A stretch of 64,000 nt of DNA. It comes from Acinetobacter guillouiae CIP 63.46. GTDB taxonomy: Bacteria; Pseudomonadota; Gammaproteobacteria; Pseudomonadales; Moraxellaceae. This document shows, one piece after another, positions 9,673-21,614 of the stretch. Every line of letters starts with the position of its first letter. The stretch's first letter is position 1. The stretch is from the NCBI RefSeq assembly GCF_000368145.1, contig NZ_KB849282.1, positions 255,791 through 319,790 of the forward strand, written 5' to 3'. The position numbers and the translations under genes were made by a program. The notes under the pieces are model-generated. The model was not told the DNA's origin and did not search any database. It was given only the letters and a program-made list of their open reading frames with translations.

Positions 9673-9816
9673 GGAGAAATTTACGAAAATTTGAAAGCCG
9701 ATATTTTATCAGATTCACTACAATGAAGCTGTAATTTAGTCGAACTGGTCATAAAATGAATAGGCCATGTGAAAACATGCCTATTCTTACAAGAACTAAT
9801 CATCACTTTGAGTAAA

Positions 9817-10692
9817 TCAACTCTCACTATTTTTGAGTGCAAATTCTTGAATATATTGTGCAATCTCTTGTGGTTGGCTAAGTATCGCCCAATGGTTTGC
9901 ATCAACTTCTACACGTTCAAAATCTGTTGCCCATTTAGGCACTTCATCAATCAATTCTGGGCTTACAAATTTATCTCTTAACAATACAACCGCCTGCACA
10001 GGACATACTGCATAACGCTGACGTGGTCGAGTTAAACGTGGTAGAAAGTTAGCACGGTATAGACCGATACCATGTTCACCATCTTTAGCAATATTTTGGT
10101 TTAACGGTAAGCCTTTCTTTTTCTCAAGTTGCGTTAAAATTGCGCCCCAGCGTTGTGGACTAAAGAAATGCCAAACGGTCGGTGCAAGAAATGGTAACTG
10201 GAATGCAACGATATACCAAGATTTAAATAACTGCTTAAAAAATTTAGGCTTTTCATGCAAGAACTGTTCGCGCATCCAAAAAGCAGCATGATCTAAGCAA
10301 GGTCCAGACATGGTGGTATAAGACAAAATACGATTTTTAAATTTAGGTTCAGTCACAGATTCCCACGACTGAATCGAGCCCCAGTCATGCGCTGCAAGAT
10401 GAAAATTACGATTGGGCAGTAGCTCATTTACCACGCACTCTAAATCCAGAGATAAGCGTGCTAAGCCATAATCACGAATTCGTTTCGGTACAGAAGACTG
10501 TCCTGCCCCACGCACATCATAAGTAATGATGTAAAATTTTGAGATCAATTGTTCAATAATCGGTTCCCAAACTTCCTGATTATCAGGATAGCCATGCACT
10601 AAAACCAATGCAGGGTTTTCAGCATTACCCCATGTTTTTGCATAAAGTTTTTGCTTATCTTGTGTGGATATCCAATAAGTTTGCACTTGCAT
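9817..10692 (-). CDS. epoxide-hydrolase-like alpha/beta hydrolase
   Basis: This 291-residue cytoplasmic enzyme has the alpha/beta-hydrolase fold. It shows the oxyanion motif HGYP (33-36), the nucleophile elbow AAHDWGS with Asp103 in place of the usual serine, and a C-terminal catalytic histidine in DANHWAIL. An Asp nucleophile followed by Trp is typical of epoxide hydrolases and haloalkane dehalogenases. The cap domain lies between. The start at 10692 is preferred over 10767 because AAGGTGA sits 4-5 bases before it. It is divergent from the DUF4442 gene. The natural substrate is unknown. Confidence 0.82.
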   Translation of the reverse strand: MQVQTYWISTQDKQKLYAKTWGNAENPALVLVHGYPDNQEVWEPIIEQLISKFYIITYDVRGAGQSSVPKRIRDYGLARLSLDLECVVNELLPNRNFHLAAHDWGSIQSWESVTEPKFKNRILSYTTMSGPCLDHAAFWMREQFLHEKPKFFKQLFKSWYIVAFQLPFLAPTVWHFFSPQRWGAILTQLEKKKGLPLNQNIAKDGEHGIGLYRANFLPRLTRPRQRYAVCPVQAVVLLRDKFVSPELIDEVPKWATDFERVEVDANHWAILSQPQEIAQYIQEFALKNSES

Positions 10693-10811
10693 TGAGTCAC
10701 CTTTTATTGTTTTACCATTGGCTGTGATTTCGTTGTAGAGGGCATTTGGATCAATGCCACATTCCATTCAGTTCTTTATTATGGTTTAAAAATCGATAAC
10801 TAGAATTGACC

Positions 10812-11300
10812 ATGAATGCGCTAATCAAAAAACTACAGACAATCCCATTTGTTTCCAAGTTTATGTTGAATCATTTTTCTCCATATAAAGGTGCAGGGAT
10901 TGAAATCGAAAAAATTGATCTAAAAAACTATCATGTTCGGGTCAAAATGCCACTGACACATAGCAATCAAAATATTGTTGGTGTGCACTTTGGCGGTAGT
11001 TTGTATTCAATGGTTGATCCATTTTATATGCTTCTTTTAATGCATCATCTGGGTCCGAAATATATGGTTTGGGATAAAACCGCAAGCATCAATTTCCTTT
11101 CCCCTGGACGTAGTACGGTTTATGCAGATATTCGTTTAGATGCGATTGAAATCGAACATGTCAAAGATTTAGCGGAAAACTATAATCCAGTCTATCGTAA
11201 CTATACCGTGAATATTTTTGATGATTCTGGTTTAAGAATTGCTGAGGTACAAAAAACCGTATATATCCGTCGTAAAAACCCCCACCCCTTAAAACGCTAA
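10812..11300 (+). CDS. DUF4442 hotdog-fold protein
   Basis: The 162 residues have the hotdog thioesterase-like pattern: HFGGSLYSMVDPFYMLLLMHHLG, where the HFGGS turn and helix match the central hotdog helix, then WDKTASINFLSPGRS and a C-terminal beta strand EVQKTVYIRRK. DUF4442 proteins are related to acyl-CoA thioesterases, but the reaction of this branch is not established. The ATG at 10812 was chosen; the TTG at 10806 also lies in frame. The gene is divergent from an epoxide-hydrolase-like enzyme, which hints at a shared lipid or xenobiotic role, though only weakly. Confidence 0.8.
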   Translation: MNALIKKLQTIPFVSKFMLNHFSPYKGAGIEIEKIDLKNYHVRVKMPLTHSNQNIVGVHFGGSLYSMVDPFYMLLLMHHLGPKYMVWDKTASINFLSPGRSTVYADIRLDAIEIEHVKDLAENYNPVYRNYTVNIFDDSGLRIAEVQKTVYIRRKNPHPLKR

Positions 11301-11400
11301 ACAAGATTAAAATCAGTCTTGCTAATGCGAAATATCAATAGGATGCCGCAATAGTACTAAGATGGTCAGATCTTTTAAGCTTAGATATGAATAGGGATAA

Positions 11401-11450
11401 AAAATAAGCGCATCACGTAATCAGCAATGCTAATACGTTGCGCTTATTTT
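11401..11450. terminator. bidirectional terminator between convergent genes
   Basis: The arms AAATAAGCGCA and TGCGCTTATTT form a stem of about 10-11 bp around a 26-base loop. T runs are present on both strands. It separates the DUF4442 gene (plus strand) from the glycine-zipper lipoprotein gene (minus strand). Confidence 0.7.
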
Positions 11451-11473
11451 TATTGAGTCTTGGGTTTAGACGC

Positions 11474-11830
11474 TTACTTATTTTGCTCAATAGCAGCACC
11501 AGCACCACCACCGATCGCGCCACCAATTGCAGCACCGGCATCACCGCCAAGAACACCCTTACCAAGGACTGAGCCAATACCCGCACCGATACCACTATAG
11601 GTTGCATTGCGATTTGAACCATTATTGGCTTTGCTTCCTACAGCAGCACCACCGCCTGCACCAACAGCAGCACCAACGCCATTACCTGCATGATTACCTA
11701 CACCGCCACCAACAGCACCACCAAGGGCCGCTGAAGCAATACGCTTATCATTTGCTGACATGTTTTCACAACCTGTAAGCATCACAATAGGTAAACTCAC
11801 ACACATCATAGTCATTACTATTTTTTTCAT
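11474..11830 (-). CDS. glycine-zipper lipoprotein
   Basis: The 118 residues begin with a lipoprotein signal peptide ending in the lipobox LTGC (Cys about 21). After a short hydrophilic stretch come two glycine-zipper segments (ALGGAVGGGVG and GAGIGSVLG...GGAIGGGAG), which would insert as paired helices. Proteins of this 17-kDa-antigen/SlyB-like type sit in the outer membrane and affect envelope integrity. The start at 11830 is favoured because AAGGA lies 8 bases before it, while the upstream ATG at 11839 overlaps that site. The sequence is strongly Gly/Ala-biased, so exact family assignment is uncertain. Confidence 0.8.
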   Translation of the reverse strand: MKKIVMTMMCVSLPIVMLTGCENMSANDKRIASAALGGAVGGGVGNHAGNGVGAAVGAGGGAAVGSKANNGSNRNATYSGIGAGIGSVLGKGVLGGDAGAAIGGAIGGGAGAAIEQNK

Positions 11831-12226
11831 GTTATTCATCCTTTCTATCTGAACTTACAAATGCAGTTGATTACCACTGATTGTATGAAAACACTAATTT
11901 ATGGATTAAATTAAATTTTCATGTTGCCATTTGTAGTCTTTGATTATCAAAGATGCACCATCTAATTTAAATAACATTCATGTTAATAAGAAATTATTAG
12001 ATCGTTTTCATAAATCAAAAGATGATCATGTTGAGTGAATTATTATATTGGTATTGAAAGTCCCTTCTCGCTTTGGGAGAAAGCTAGGATGAGGGAAATT
12101 TCATGTTGATTTATCGTTTTAAAAAGGCGTTATGAAAAAAGCCTATCTTTGAGTAACCGCTTTCTAGTTAAAATTTTAAAACAAGGGGTTAACCATCAAA
12201 TACCTCATACTGAATTTTAATTTTGT
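11831..12226. other. intergenic region with a palindromic repeat
   Basis: About 395 bases without a credible gene. It contains an imperfect short repeat at 12057-12100, described separately, and otherwise AT-rich sequence, including the likely promoter of the lipoprotein gene. Confidence 0.5.
12057..12100. repeat. degenerate intergenic palindromic repeat
   Basis: The segment starts AAAGTCCCTTCTCG and contains GGGAGAAAGC and GATGAGGGAAATTT, so it can fold back on itself. The AAAGTCCCTCT-type start is shared with the better copy between rpoB and rpoC (17141-17211), which suggests two members of one dispersed family. Confidence 0.5.
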
Positions 12227-12790
12227 TTATTTAAATTTTTCTTTGAGAAAATGATAACTTGCATAAACAAGCATCAAGATTGCCAGCTGGCTGAATACCA
12301 AGAAAAGCATAAAAAAGAGTTCAGCAAAGACAACACCAAGTTGATAGTGATACAAGGATTGGAATAAATAGCCATTTCGACCTAAACCTATGGTCATATC
12401 TTGTTTCGCGAAATGCCATTGCATCATCGAAAAACTAAACCAGATAAACCCAAGAATACATACAACCACAAGCACGCCATCCCACAACTTAAACTGCGCT
12501 GTCTGGGGCGTTGTTTGAAGTGTAGTTTCACGCTCTTCTTGCCAAATCATGCAAAATAAAAAAACGGCCCAAATGCTGCTCAATAGTGAAAAATATGCAG
12601 TCACCGATACAGTATAAAAAGCCAAGGGACCAAACCTTCCCGTTTGAATCTTTAATTTTTCTGTGATGAATTGAAATACATCGTGCTGCCAATTCATTTC
12701 TGGCTGAGCAGGTAAAAACATCAACAAACAGACGGGAACGAACATGACTGCCAGTAAAACTACCCATATATTTCTAATTTTAACTGCCAT
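12227..12790 (-). CDS. four-helix membrane protein of unknown function
   Basis: The 187 residues hold four hydrophobic segments (about 8-26, 60-82, 105-127 and 150-180), with short hydrophilic loops and a charged C terminus (KEKFK). I do not recognise a family, and no catalytic motif is seen. It lies beyond the rpoC terminator, so it is not part of the rpoBC transcript. Inner-membrane location is inferred. Confidence 0.65.
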   Translation of the reverse strand: MAVKIRNIWVVLLAVMFVPVCLLMFLPAQPEMNWQHDVFQFITEKLKIQTGRFGPLAFYTVSVTAYFSLLSSIWAVFLFCMIWQEERETTLQTTPQTAQFKLWDGVLVVVCILGFIWFSFSMMQWHFAKQDMTIGLGRNGYLFQSLYHYQLGVVFAELFFMLFLVFSQLAILMLVYASYHFLKEKFK

Positions 12791-12830
12791 TTTTAATGTT
12801 TGTGACTGAGGTCTACTCAGTATATAAAAA

Positions 12831-12850
12831 AAGACGCCCTAAGGCGTCTT
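12831..12850 (-). terminator. terminator of the rpoBC operon
   Basis: An 8-bp GC-rich stem (AAGACGCC / GGCGTCTT) with a 4-base loop, followed by a T run on the minus strand. It is 24 bases beyond the rpoC stop and marks the end of the ribosomal-protein/RNA-polymerase cluster. Confidence 0.92.
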
Positions 12851-12873
12851 CTTCATTTCAAAAGCTGTTTAAC

Positions 12874-15800
12874 TTAGAAAGAATCTTCGTTTAAAGCTTG
12901 AGAGAATGCTTGATCTACTTCAGAGAAGTCATTTACAAGCTCATGCTCTGCAGCTTCTGCTTCTTGACGACGACGCTCTAAGTGGTATGCAAGACCAGTA
13001 CCTGCTGGAATCAAGCGACCTACAACAACGTTTTCTTTCAAGCCGCGTAAATCATCTTCTTTACCTGTTACAGCCGCTTCAGTTAACACACGTGTTGTTT
13101 CCTGGAACGATGCAGCAGAGATAAACGAGTCAGTAGAAAGCGATGCTTTGGTAATACCCATCAATTGACGTTCATACTTCGCAGGGAACTTGTTCTGAGC
13201 CAATACCGCTTGGTTTTCGCCCACAACGCGGATGTAATCCACTTGTTCGCCTTTGATAAAGCTTGTATCGCCACCGTCGGTAATGTCAACTTTACGCAAC
13301 ATTTGACGAACGATTACTTCGATATGCTTATCGTTGATTTTTACACCTTGTAAGCGGTAAACGTCTTGAACTTCGTTCACGATGTAGTTGGTTAATGCAA
13401 CTTCACCTTTCAAACGCAAGATGTCATGTGGGTTTTGTGGACCATCAGAAATGGTTTCACCACGGTTCACATGCTCACCTTCAAACACGTTAATGGTACG
13501 CCATTTTGGAATCAACTCTTCATAAATTTCAGAGCCATCATCTGGTGTAATCACTAAACGGTTCTTACCTTTGGTTTCTTTACCAAAGCTTACAACACCT
13601 GAGATTTCAGCAAGAATTGCATGTTCTTTCGGCTTACGTGCTTCGAACAAGTCAGCTACACGTGGCAGACCACCGGTAATATCACGAGTACGTGAAGTTT
13701 CTTGTGGTACACGACCAATAACGTCACCAACACCGATCGTCTCACCATCACGAACAGTCACGATCGTGTTTTGTGGCAAGAAGTAGAACTGTTCGCCGCC
13801 ATCGGTTGTATCCAACACGATTGCAGGACGCAAATCTTTACCAGAAGCAGGACGTGCTGTTACAGGTAAAATTTCAACAGTGGTCATACCCGTTGCATCA
13901 TCAGTTTTCGATGTTGCAGTTACGCCATCCGAAATTTGGCTGAAGCGTGCTTTACCAGCAACTTCTGTAACCAATGGATGTGTATGCGGATCCCAAGTTG
14001 CAACAATACCGCCGCCTTCTACAGGTTGACCATCTTTAATCAAGATAGACGCACCGTATGGAAGTTTATAACGCTCACGTTCGCGACCTAAATCATCAGC
14101 GATACCGATTTCACCTGAACGTGAAACAGACACCAAGTGACCTTTGGCATGTTGAACAGTTTTAACGTTATGGAAACGAACTGTACCTTTGTTACGTACT
14201 TGTACGCTATTTGCAGCAGACGTTCGGCTTGCAGCACCACCTACGTGGAATGTACGCATGGTTAACTGTGTACCAGGTTCACCAATTGATTGCGCAGCCA
14301 TAACACCGACAGATTCACCTGGATTTACCAAGTGACCACGCGCCAAGTCACGACCATAACATTTAGCACATACACCGAAAGTCGAAGCACAGTTTACAAC
14401 TGAACGTACTTTAACTTCATCGACACCCGCATCTTCAAGATACGCAGCGATTTTCTCGTCAATCAATGTGTTACGTGGAAGAACAACTTCATCTGAACCC
14501 GCTTTTTTCACGTCTTCAGCAGTTACACGTCCTAATACGCGTACACTTAATGGCTCAATGACATCGCCACCTTGAATGAACGGAGTCATTACAAGACCTT
14601 CCAACGTACCACAATCTGGCTCAGTAATAACCAAGTCTTGCGCAACGTCGACCAGACGACGTGTCAAGTAACCAGAGTTTGCTGTTTTAAGTGCTGTATC
14701 GGCCAAACCTTTACGCGCACCATGTGTTGAAATGAAGTACTGAAGTACTGTCAAACCTTCACGGAAGTTTGCTTTAATCGGTGTCTCAATGATCGAACCA
14801 TCTGGTTTCGCCATCAAACCACGCATACCTGCAAGCTGACGGATCTGAGCTGCCGAACCACGGGCACCTGAGTCAGACATCATATAGATACTGTTGAATG
14901 ATTTTTGCTTCTCGTCTTCACCCTGTTTGTTTTTAACAGTCGTGAATGACAAGTTGTCCATCATCGCTTTGGCAACTTGGTCGTTAGTACGCGCCCAAAT
15001 ATCGACAACTTTGTTGTAACGCTCACCCGCAGTTACGAAACCTTGCTCGAATTGTTGTTCAATTTCACGAACTTCAACTTCTGCTTTTTCGATAATTGCT
15101 TGTTTTTGTGGTGGAATCAACATGTCTTCCATACCCACAGAAACACCAGAACGTGTTGCTTGACGGAAGCCCAAGTACATCAATTGGTCAGCAAAGATAA
15201 CTGTATCTTTCAAACCTAATTTACGGTAGCAAGAGTTAATCAACTTAGAGATGTTCTTTTTAGTCATCTCAACGTTGATTTGTTGGAAATCCATACCTTC
15301 AGGAACAACTTCCCAAAGTAAGCAACGACCAGGTGTCGTATCTACAACAATAGTTTGATGCTCACGGTTACCGTTTTCATCAATCACTGTTTGGTGTACA
15401 CGTGCTTTTACACGTGCATGTAAGTCAACTTGACCTGTTGCAAGTGCACGGTTTACTTCGTGAGTATCCGCAAACACCATGCCTTCACCTTTGGCATTGA
15501 TTGCATCACGTGTGATGTAATACAAGCCCAAGACAACGTCCTGAGAAGGTACGATGATCGGCTCACCGTTGGCAGGTGACAAGATGTTGTTGGTCGACAT
15601 CATTAACGCACGAGCTTCTAATTGAGCTTCAAGTGTTAATGGAACGTGAACCGCCATTTGGTCACCATCGAAGTCGGCGTTAAACGCAGCACAAACGAGT
15701 GGGTGTAAACGGATCGCTTTACCTTCAATTAGAATAGGTTCAAATGCTTGAAGACCTAAACGGTGAAGTGTTGGCGCACGGTTCAACATCACTGGATGTT

Positions 15801-17067
15801 GACGAATTACAGATGCAAGAACGTCCCAAACTTCAGGAGTTTCACGCTCAACCATTTTCTTCGCAGCTTTAATGGTTGTTGCTTGGCCAGAAGCTTGTAG
15901 CTTAGCAAAGATAAACGGCTTGAATAATTCAAGTGCCATTTTCTTCGGAAGACCACATTGGTGTAAACGTAAAGTTGGACCTACAGTAATTACCGAACGA
16001 CCAGAGTAGTCAACACGCTTACCAAGTAAGTTTTGACGGAAACGACCTTGCTTACCTTTGATCATATCTGCCAAAGATTTAAGCGGACGTTTGTTCGAAC
16101 CGGTAATAGCACGACCACGACGACCATTGTCCAATAACGCATCTACAGACTCTTGTAACATACGTTTTTCGTTACGTACGATAATGTCTGGTGCAGCAAG
16201 GTCAAGAAGACGTTTTAAACGGTTGTTACGGTTGATCACACGACGATAAAGGTCGTTCAAGTCAGAAGTCGCAAAACGACCACCTTCAAGCGGTACCAAC
16301 GGGCGAAGATCAGGTGGAAGTACTGGAAGTACATTCATCACCATCCATTCTGGCTTGTTGTTCGATTCTTTGAACGCTTCCATCAACTTCAAACGTTTAG
16401 AGGCTTTTTTAAGCTTCGTTTCTGAAGTTGTGTTCGGAATTTCTTCACGTAAACGAGAAATTTCAGCTTCAAGATCGATGTCTTTCAACAAATCTTGAAC
16501 TGCTTCTGCACCCATTTTCGCGCTGAATTCGTCACCATGTTCTTCTAACGCTGTGAAGTATTCTTCATCGTTAAGAAGTTGGTACTTTTCCATTGGCGTC
16601 ATGCCAGGATCAGTAACCACATAAGATTCGAAGTACAATACACGTTCGATATCACGTAAAGTCATATCAAGTAATAAACCGATACGGCTTGGTAATGATT
16701 TCAAGAACCAAATATGCGCAACTGGAGAAGCAAGCTCGATGTGACCCATACGCTCACGACGAACTTTTGCAGTTGTTACTTCAACGCCACATTTTTCACA
16801 AATGACGCCTTTATATTTCATACGCTTGTATTTACCACACAAGCATTCGTAATCTTTTACTGGACCAAAGATTTTGGCACAGAATAAACCATCACGTTCT
16901 GGTTTAAACGTACGATAGTTAATGGTTTCTGGCTTTTTAACTTCACCGTGCGACCATGACTTAATCATTTCTGGTGACGCAAGACCAATACGGATACGGT
17001 CAAACTCTACTGGAGCATGACCATCTGAATCCGTCTTTTTGCGCATGATATCGAGCAAGTCTTTCAA
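12874..17067 (-). CDS. rpoC: RNA polymerase beta' subunit
   Basis: This 1397-residue subunit forms the catalytic centre of RNA polymerase with RpoB. It shows the N-terminal zinc site ([20 protein letters not shown]), the catalytic magnesium loop [12 protein letters not shown] (about 460), the trigger-loop region and the second zinc site around [13 protein letters not shown], then [16 protein letters not shown]. The length equals the usual Acinetobacter value. It follows rpoB with a 154-base gap that contains a palindromic repeat. Transcription is shared with rpoB, and the terminator follows. Confidence 0.98.
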   Translation of the reverse strand: MKDLLDIMRKKTDSDGHAPVEFDRIRIGLASPEMIKSWSHGEVKKPETINYRTFKPERDGLFCAKIFGPVKDYECLCGKYKRMKYKGVICEKCGVEVTTAKVRRERMGHIELASPVAHIWFLKSLPSRIGLLLDMTLRDIERVLYFESYVVTDPGMTPMEKYQLLNDEEYFTALEEHGDEFSAKMGAEAVQDLLKDIDLEAEISRLREEIPNTTSETKLKKASKRLKLMEAFKESNNKPEWMVMNVLPVLPPDLRPLVPLEGGRFATSDLNDLYRRVINRNNRLKRLLDLAAPDIIVRNEKRMLQESVDALLDNGRRGRAITGSNKRPLKSLADMIKGKQGRFRQNLLGKRVDYSGRSVITVGPTLRLHQCGLPKKMALELFKPFIFAKLQASGQATTIKAAKKMVERETPEVWDVLASVIRQHPVMLNRAPTLHRLGLQAFEPILIEGKAIRLHPLVCAAFNADFDGDQMAVHVPLTLEAQLEARALMMSTNNILSPANGEPIIVPSQDVVLGLYYITRDAINAKGEGMVFADTHEVNRALATGQVDLHARVKARVHQTVIDENGNREHQTIVVDTTPGRCLLWEVVPEGMDFQQINVEMTKKNISKLINSCYRKLGLKDTVIFADQLMYLGFRQATRSGVSVGMEDMLIPPQKQAIIEKAEVEVREIEQQFEQGFVTAGERYNKVVDIWARTNDQVAKAMMDNLSFTTVKNKQGEDEKQKSFNSIYMMSDSGARGSAAQIRQLAGMRGLMAKPDGSIIETPIKANFREGLTVLQYFISTHGARKGLADTALKTANSGYLTRRLVDVAQDLVITEPDCGTLEGLVMTPFIQGGDVIEPLSVRVLGRVTAEDVKKAGSDEVVLPRNTLIDEKIAAYLEDAGVDEVKVRSVVNCASTFGVCAKCYGRDLARGHLVNPGESVGVMAAQSIGEPGTQLTMRTFHVGGAASRTSAANSVQVRNKGTVRFHNVKTVQHAKGHLVSVSRSGEIGIADDLGRERERYKLPYGASILIKDGQPVEGGGIVATWDPHTHPLVTEVAGKARFSQISDGVTATSKTDDATGMTTVEILPVTARPASGKDLRPAIVLDTTDGGEQFYFLPQNTIVTVRDGETIGVGDVIGRVPQETSRTRDITGGLPRVADLFEARKPKEHAILAEISGVVSFGKETKGKNRLVITPDDGSEIYEELIPKWRTINVFEGEHVNRGETISDGPQNPHDILRLKGEVALTNYIVNEVQDVYRLQGVKINDKHIEVIVRQMLRKVDITDGGDTSFIKGEQVDYIRVVGENQAVLAQNKFPAKYERQLMGITKASLSTDSFISAASFQETTRVLTEAAVTGKEDDLRGLKENVVVGRLIPAGTGLAYHLERRRQEAEAAEHELVNDFSEVDQAFSQALNEDSF

Positions 17068-17140
17068 TTTTTTTCTCCGTGTGTCGAAGCGCTTTTCAGG
17101 CTACGACTGGGTCACAAATATTGTTTTTTCACTGAATTTT

Positions 17141-17211
17141 AATCCCCCTTGATCCCCCTTTTTCTAAGGGGGAAAGTCCCTCTTTCATAAAGAGGGATTT
17201 AGGGAGATTCA
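17141..17211. repeat. two-hairpin palindromic repeat between rpoB and rpoC
   Basis: The element consists of two adjacent palindromes: CCCCCTT..AAGGGGG (about 17153-17172) and TCCCTCTTT..AAAGAGGGA (about 17177-17198), flanked by short GATCC/AGGGAGATT ends. A degenerate relative lies at 12057-12100. Such two-arm C/G-run repeats are common between genes in Acinetobacter. It lies inside the operon, so it will be transcribed as part of the rpoBC message. Confidence 0.75.
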
Positions 17212-17221
17212 ATGGTGAAGT

Positions 17222-20200
17222 TTAGTCACCATTTTTCAGTTCAATGTTGATACCTAAAGAACGGATCTCTTTGGTCAATACGTTAAACGATTCAGGCATA
17301 CCCGGATCCATATAATGGTTACCATCTACGATGTTCTTATAGATGCGAGTACGACCTTCAACGTCATCCGACTTCACAGTAAGCATTTCTTGAAGTGTAT
17401 AAGCAGCACCATAAGCTTCTAGTGCCCAGACTTCCATCTCACCGAAACGCTGACCACCGAATTGTGCTTTACCACCAAGCGGTTGTTGAGTTACAAGTGA
17501 ATAAGAACCAGTAGAACGTGCATGCATCTTGTCATCAACCAAATGGTTCAACTTGAGCATGTACATATAACCAACAGTTACTGGGCGGTCAAAACGCTCA
17601 CCTGTACGTCCGTCATACAATACTGTTTGACCTGTACGTGAGATACCACCAAGCTCAAGTAACTCTTTGATCTGACTTTCTTCTGCACCATCAAATACTG
17701 GCGTAGCTAAAGGAACACCTTTACGCAAGTTACCTGATAACACCAAGATTTCTTCATCAGTTAAGCTATCAAGATCTTCTTGCTCGCCACCAACTTTGTT
17801 ATAAATCTTGTCTAAGAAATCACGAAGCTCAAGAACGGTACGTTGCTCTTTCATCATCTTGTCGATCTTATCGCCAAGACCTTTTGCAGCCATACCTAAG
17901 TGAGTTTCAAGAATCTGACCCACGTTCATACGTGATGGTACACCCAATGGGTTAAGTACGACATCAACTGGAACACCATGGATGTCATGCGGCATGTCTT
18001 CAACAGGCAAGATGTTTGATACAACACCTTTGTTACCGTGACGACCCGCCATCTTATCACCAGGCTGGATACGACGTTTTACAGCTAAATAAACTTTAAC
18101 AACTTTCAAGACACCTGTTGTAAGCTCATCACCTGTAGAAAGTTTGCGTTTTTTCTCAGCAAATTTCTCATCAATCTCGTAGCTCTTCTCTTTCAAGAAC
18201 ACTTGAATTTGAGTTAAGCGTTCAGCGATGCCTTCATCTGTTGGTTGAACTTCTAAAAGATCAACAAGCTCTAAACCAGACAATACATCTTCAGATAGCT
18301 TATCACCGCGCTTAGTAGTACCGCCGCCATTCGACTCTTGGCCTTTTAACAAACGGATAATACGTTCACGAGCTGCTTCTTCGAAGATTTTGAATTCTTC
18401 TTTCAAGTCTTTACGGTAAGCATCAAGCTGCGCTTTCTCAATCGCTTGAGCACGTTCATCTTTCTCGATACCGTCACGTGTAAACACTTGAACGTCGATG
18501 ACTGTACCTTTAACGCTTGAAGAAACACGTAAAGATGAATCTTTAACGTCTGCCGCTTTCTCACCAAAGATTGCACGAAGTAATTTTTCTTCAGGGGTTA
18601 ATTGTGTTTCACCTTTAGGCGTCACTTTACCAACAAGAATATCACCCGCTGCAACTTCAGCACCGATATAAACAATACCTGATTCATCAAGTTTAGATAA
18701 CGCTGCTTCACCTACGTTAGGAATATCGGCAGTGATTTCTTCCGCACCTAACTTCGTATCACGCGCAACACATGATAATTCTTGAATATGAATTGAAGTT
18801 AAACGATCTTCTTGAAGAACACGTTCAGATAATAAAATCGAGTCTTCGTAGTTATAACCGTTCCAAGTCATGAACGCGACACGCATGTTCTGACCCAATG
18901 CTAATTCACCACCATCAGTTGATGGACCATCAGCAAGAACGTCACCACGGCCGACTTTATCGCCCATGCTCACAAGCACTTTTTGGTTAATACATGTGTT
19001 TTGGTTTGAACGCGTGTATTTGATCAAGTTGTAGATATCTACACCTGCTTCACCCGCGATCATTTCATCTTCGTTGACACGAATAACCACACGTGATGCA
19101 TCTACAAACTCAATGCGTCCGCCACGTTTCGCGATCACACATACACCAGAGTCGTGCGCTACGTTTGCTTCCATGCCGGTACCCACAAGTGGTTTATCAG
19201 CAAGCAATGTAGGAACAGCCTGACGTTGCATGTTTGAACCCATCAATGCACGGTTGGCATCATCGTGTTCAAGGAATGGAATAAGTGATGCAGCGACAGA
19301 TACAACCTGTTGAGCAGATACATCCATATGCGTCACTTTTTCAGGTGGCATACGAACGAAGTCACCTTGGTGACGTACTGAAACGAAGTCTTCTGTTAAA
19401 TGTCCATCTTTATCCAATGCAGAATCGGCCTGTGCAATAACAGTACCTACTTCTTCAATTGCAGATAAATATTCAACATCATCTGTTACACGACCATCAA
19501 CAACGCGACGGTATGGTGTTTCCAAGAAACCGAAGTTGTTCGCTTTTGCATAAACAGAAAGCGAGTTGATCAAACCAATGTTTGGTCCTTCAGGTGTTTC
19601 AATTGGACATACACGACCATAGTGAGTTTGATGTACGTCACGTACTTCAAAGCCCGCACGTTCACGTGTCAAACCACCAGGCCCAAGCGCAGATACACGA
19701 CGTTTGTGTGTAATTTCTGACAATGGGTTGTTTTGATCCATAAACTGTGACAATTGGCTTGAACCAAAGAATTCTTTGATTGCAGCAGCAACTGGTTTCG
19801 CATTGATCAAATCTTGTGGAGACAAGTTATCTGTTTCAGCTTGGTTTAAACGCTCTTTAACAGCACGTTCAACACGAACTAAACCAACACGGAATTGGTT
19901 TTCTGTCATTTCACCAACAGAACGTACGCGACGGTTACCCAAGTGATCGATATCGTCGACTTCACCTTTACCGTTACGAATTTCTACCAGTGTTTTCAGT
20001 ACATCAATGATGTCATCGTTAGAAAGAATACCTTCTACTTCACGAGACTTCTGATCTGTACCTACTTCGTAAGGACGACCCAAACGACGGTTAAACTTCA
20101 TACGACCCACAGGCGATAAATCATAACGCTCTGTAGAGAAGAATAAGTTATTGAATAAGTTTTCAGCCGCTTCTTTCGTTGGTGGCTCACCTGGACGCAT

Positions 20201-21310
20201 CACTTTGTAGATTTCTACAAGTGCTTCTTCACGACCAGATGTTGTATCTGCACGTAAGGTGTCAGCAACAAAAGAACCACGATCGATGTCATTGGTGAAC
20301 AGGATATTAAATTGTTTAATACCACCTTCAGCAATTCTGACCAAAATCTCATGACTTAATACAGTGTTAGCAGTAATTACTTCACCGTCTTTAAGTACGA
20401 TATCTTCAGCAGTAATACGCTCATACAAATATTCATCTGGAACTGGAAGTTTAGTTAAACCAGCAGCTTCCATTTGACGTACATGGCGAGCATTAATACG
20501 TTTACCTTGTTCAACAATGGCTTTACCATCATTGTCCACGATATCAAATTGAGCCATTTCACCACGAAGACGTTCAGGCACAAGGTCAATCTGATAGCTA
20601 CCCATATCAAGATATACAGGTACTTTTTCGTAGAACATATTCAGAATTTGTTCATTGCTATAGCTCAATGCACGCAACACAACAGTCGCAAGCAATTTAC
20701 GACGACGGTCAATACGTACAAAGACTAAATCTTTAGCATCAAACTCAAAATCTAACCATGAACCACGATAAGGAATAATACGTGCTGAATAAAGCACTTT
20801 ACCGCTTGAATGCGTTTTACCTTTATCATGGTCAAAGAATACGCCTGGTGAACGGTGTAATTGAGATACGATTACACGCTCAGTACCATTGATGACAAAG
20901 GTACCATTCTCAGTCATGAGTGGCATTTCACCCATGTACACTTCTTGTTCACGTACGTCTTTAATAGATTTCGTTTCACGATCTTTGATGATCAAACGAA
21001 TTTTAACGCGCATTGGTGCCGCAAAGGTTGAGCCACGAAGAATACATTCGCGAACATCAAACTCTGGTTTACCAAGACTATACTCAACGAATTCTAAAGC
21101 AGCATTGCCCGAATAACTTTCAATAGGAAAAACTGAACGAAATGCAGCTTGGAGACCGATATCTTCGCGATTTTTTGGTGTTTTGCCGTCTTGCAAGAAT
21201 GTTCTGTACGAGTCGACTTGAATCGAGAGCAGGTACGGAGCATGCATGACTTGGGGCAATTTACCAAAATTCTTACGGATCCGTTTCTTTTCGGTATATG
21301 AGTATGCCAT
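17222..21310 (-). CDS. rpoB: RNA polymerase beta subunit
   Basis: The 1362 residues make up the beta subunit. The rifampicin-resistance region reads [20 protein letters not shown] followed by RVSALGPGG, with the usual sensitive-type residues at the aspartate, histidine and serine hot spots. The C-terminal region has the [12 protein letters not shown] and [20 protein letters not shown] motifs. The length equals that usual in Acinetobacter. It lies 304 bases downstream of rplL, with an attenuator-like hairpin in the gap. Confidence 0.98.
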   Translation of the reverse strand: MAYSYTEKKRIRKNFGKLPQVMHAPYLLSIQVDSYRTFLQDGKTPKNREDIGLQAAFRSVFPIESYSGNAALEFVEYSLGKPEFDVRECILRGSTFAAPMRVKIRLIIKDRETKSIKDVREQEVYMGEMPLMTENGTFVINGTERVIVSQLHRSPGVFFDHDKGKTHSSGKVLYSARIIPYRGSWLDFEFDAKDLVFVRIDRRRKLLATVVLRALSYSNEQILNMFYEKVPVYLDMGSYQIDLVPERLRGEMAQFDIVDNDGKAIVEQGKRINARHVRQMEAAGLTKLPVPDEYLYERITAEDIVLKDGEVITANTVLSHEILVRIAEGGIKQFNILFTNDIDRGSFVADTLRADTTSGREEALVEIYKVMRPGEPPTKEAAENLFNNLFFSTERYDLSPVGRMKFNRRLGRPYEVGTDQKSREVEGILSNDDIIDVLKTLVEIRNGKGEVDDIDHLGNRRVRSVGEMTENQFRVGLVRVERAVKERLNQAETDNLSPQDLINAKPVAAAIKEFFGSSQLSQFMDQNNPLSEITHKRRVSALGPGGLTRERAGFEVRDVHQTHYGRVCPIETPEGPNIGLINSLSVYAKANNFGFLETPYRRVVDGRVTDDVEYLSAIEEVGTVIAQADSALDKDGHLTEDFVSVRHQGDFVRMPPEKVTHMDVSAQQVVSVAASLIPFLEHDDANRALMGSNMQRQAVPTLLADKPLVGTGMEANVAHDSGVCVIAKRGGRIEFVDASRVVIRVNEDEMIAGEAGVDIYNLIKYTRSNQNTCINQKVLVSMGDKVGRGDVLADGPSTDGGELALGQNMRVAFMTWNGYNYEDSILLSERVLQEDRLTSIHIQELSCVARDTKLGAEEITADIPNVGEAALSKLDESGIVYIGAEVAAGDILVGKVTPKGETQLTPEEKLLRAIFGEKAADVKDSSLRVSSSVKGTVIDVQVFTRDGIEKDERAQAIEKAQLDAYRKDLKEEFKIFEEAARERIIRLLKGQESNGGGTTKRGDKLSEDVLSGLELVDLLEVQPTDEGIAERLTQIQVFLKEKSYEIDEKFAEKKRKLSTGDELTTGVLKVVKVYLAVKRRIQPGDKMAGRHGNKGVVSNILPVEDMPHDIHGVPVDVVLNPLGVPSRMNVGQILETHLGMAAKGLGDKIDKMMKEQRTVLELRDFLDKIYNKVGGEQEDLDSLTDEEILVLSGNLRKGVPLATPVFDGAEESQIKELLELGGISRTGQTVLYDGRTGERFDRPVTVGYMYMLKLNHLVDDKMHARSTGSYSLVTQQPLGGKAQFGGQRFGEMEVWALEAYGAAYTLQEMLTVKSDDVEGRTRIYKNIVDGNHYMDPGMPESFNVLTKEIRSLGINIELKNGD

Positions 21311-21614
21311 CTGGAGTCCTCGGAAAGTAAACTAAGTCCGCCTGCAGAACGAACTTAGAAGGAATTACGCAGGTCGATATGACCACCACTTTTATACAAA
21401 TGCTGCAAATTTCAGTGGTACAAAACGCTTAGCAATATTTTTAAAATGGAAAAATATTGGTAAGCGTTTGATTGTGTTTATTTATTTTTAAAATTGATGG
21501 TTTTTCTACCAATCAATCTAAAATCGAGCCGATTATTGTAACGCAAAAAGGCTGATGACCCAAGAGCCATCAGCCAATTTTTGGGGTCAAATTAAAATTC
21601 GACCCCTAGCGAAA
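21311..21614 (-). promoter_or_regulatory. rplL-rpoB intergenic region with attenuator
   Basis: This 304-base gap holds the hairpin GGCTGATG / CATCAGCC (21550-21575), followed by a T run on the minus strand. That is an intrinsic terminator placed between ribosomal-protein and polymerase genes. In E. coli the same place has an attenuator that lowers rpoBC expression relative to rplJL. The remaining ~240 bases are AT-rich without an ORF and would form the rpoB leader. Confidence 0.75.

Noticed and set aside
11413-11622. ORFs in other frames of the glycine-zipper lipoprotein
   Set aside because: Repeated GCA/ACC codons give long open frames in several phases; only the lipobox-bearing frame is plausible.
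19700-19780. Rifampicin-resistance changes in rpoB
   Set aside because: The residues at the main hot spots (Asp, His, Ser) are those of the sensitive form.
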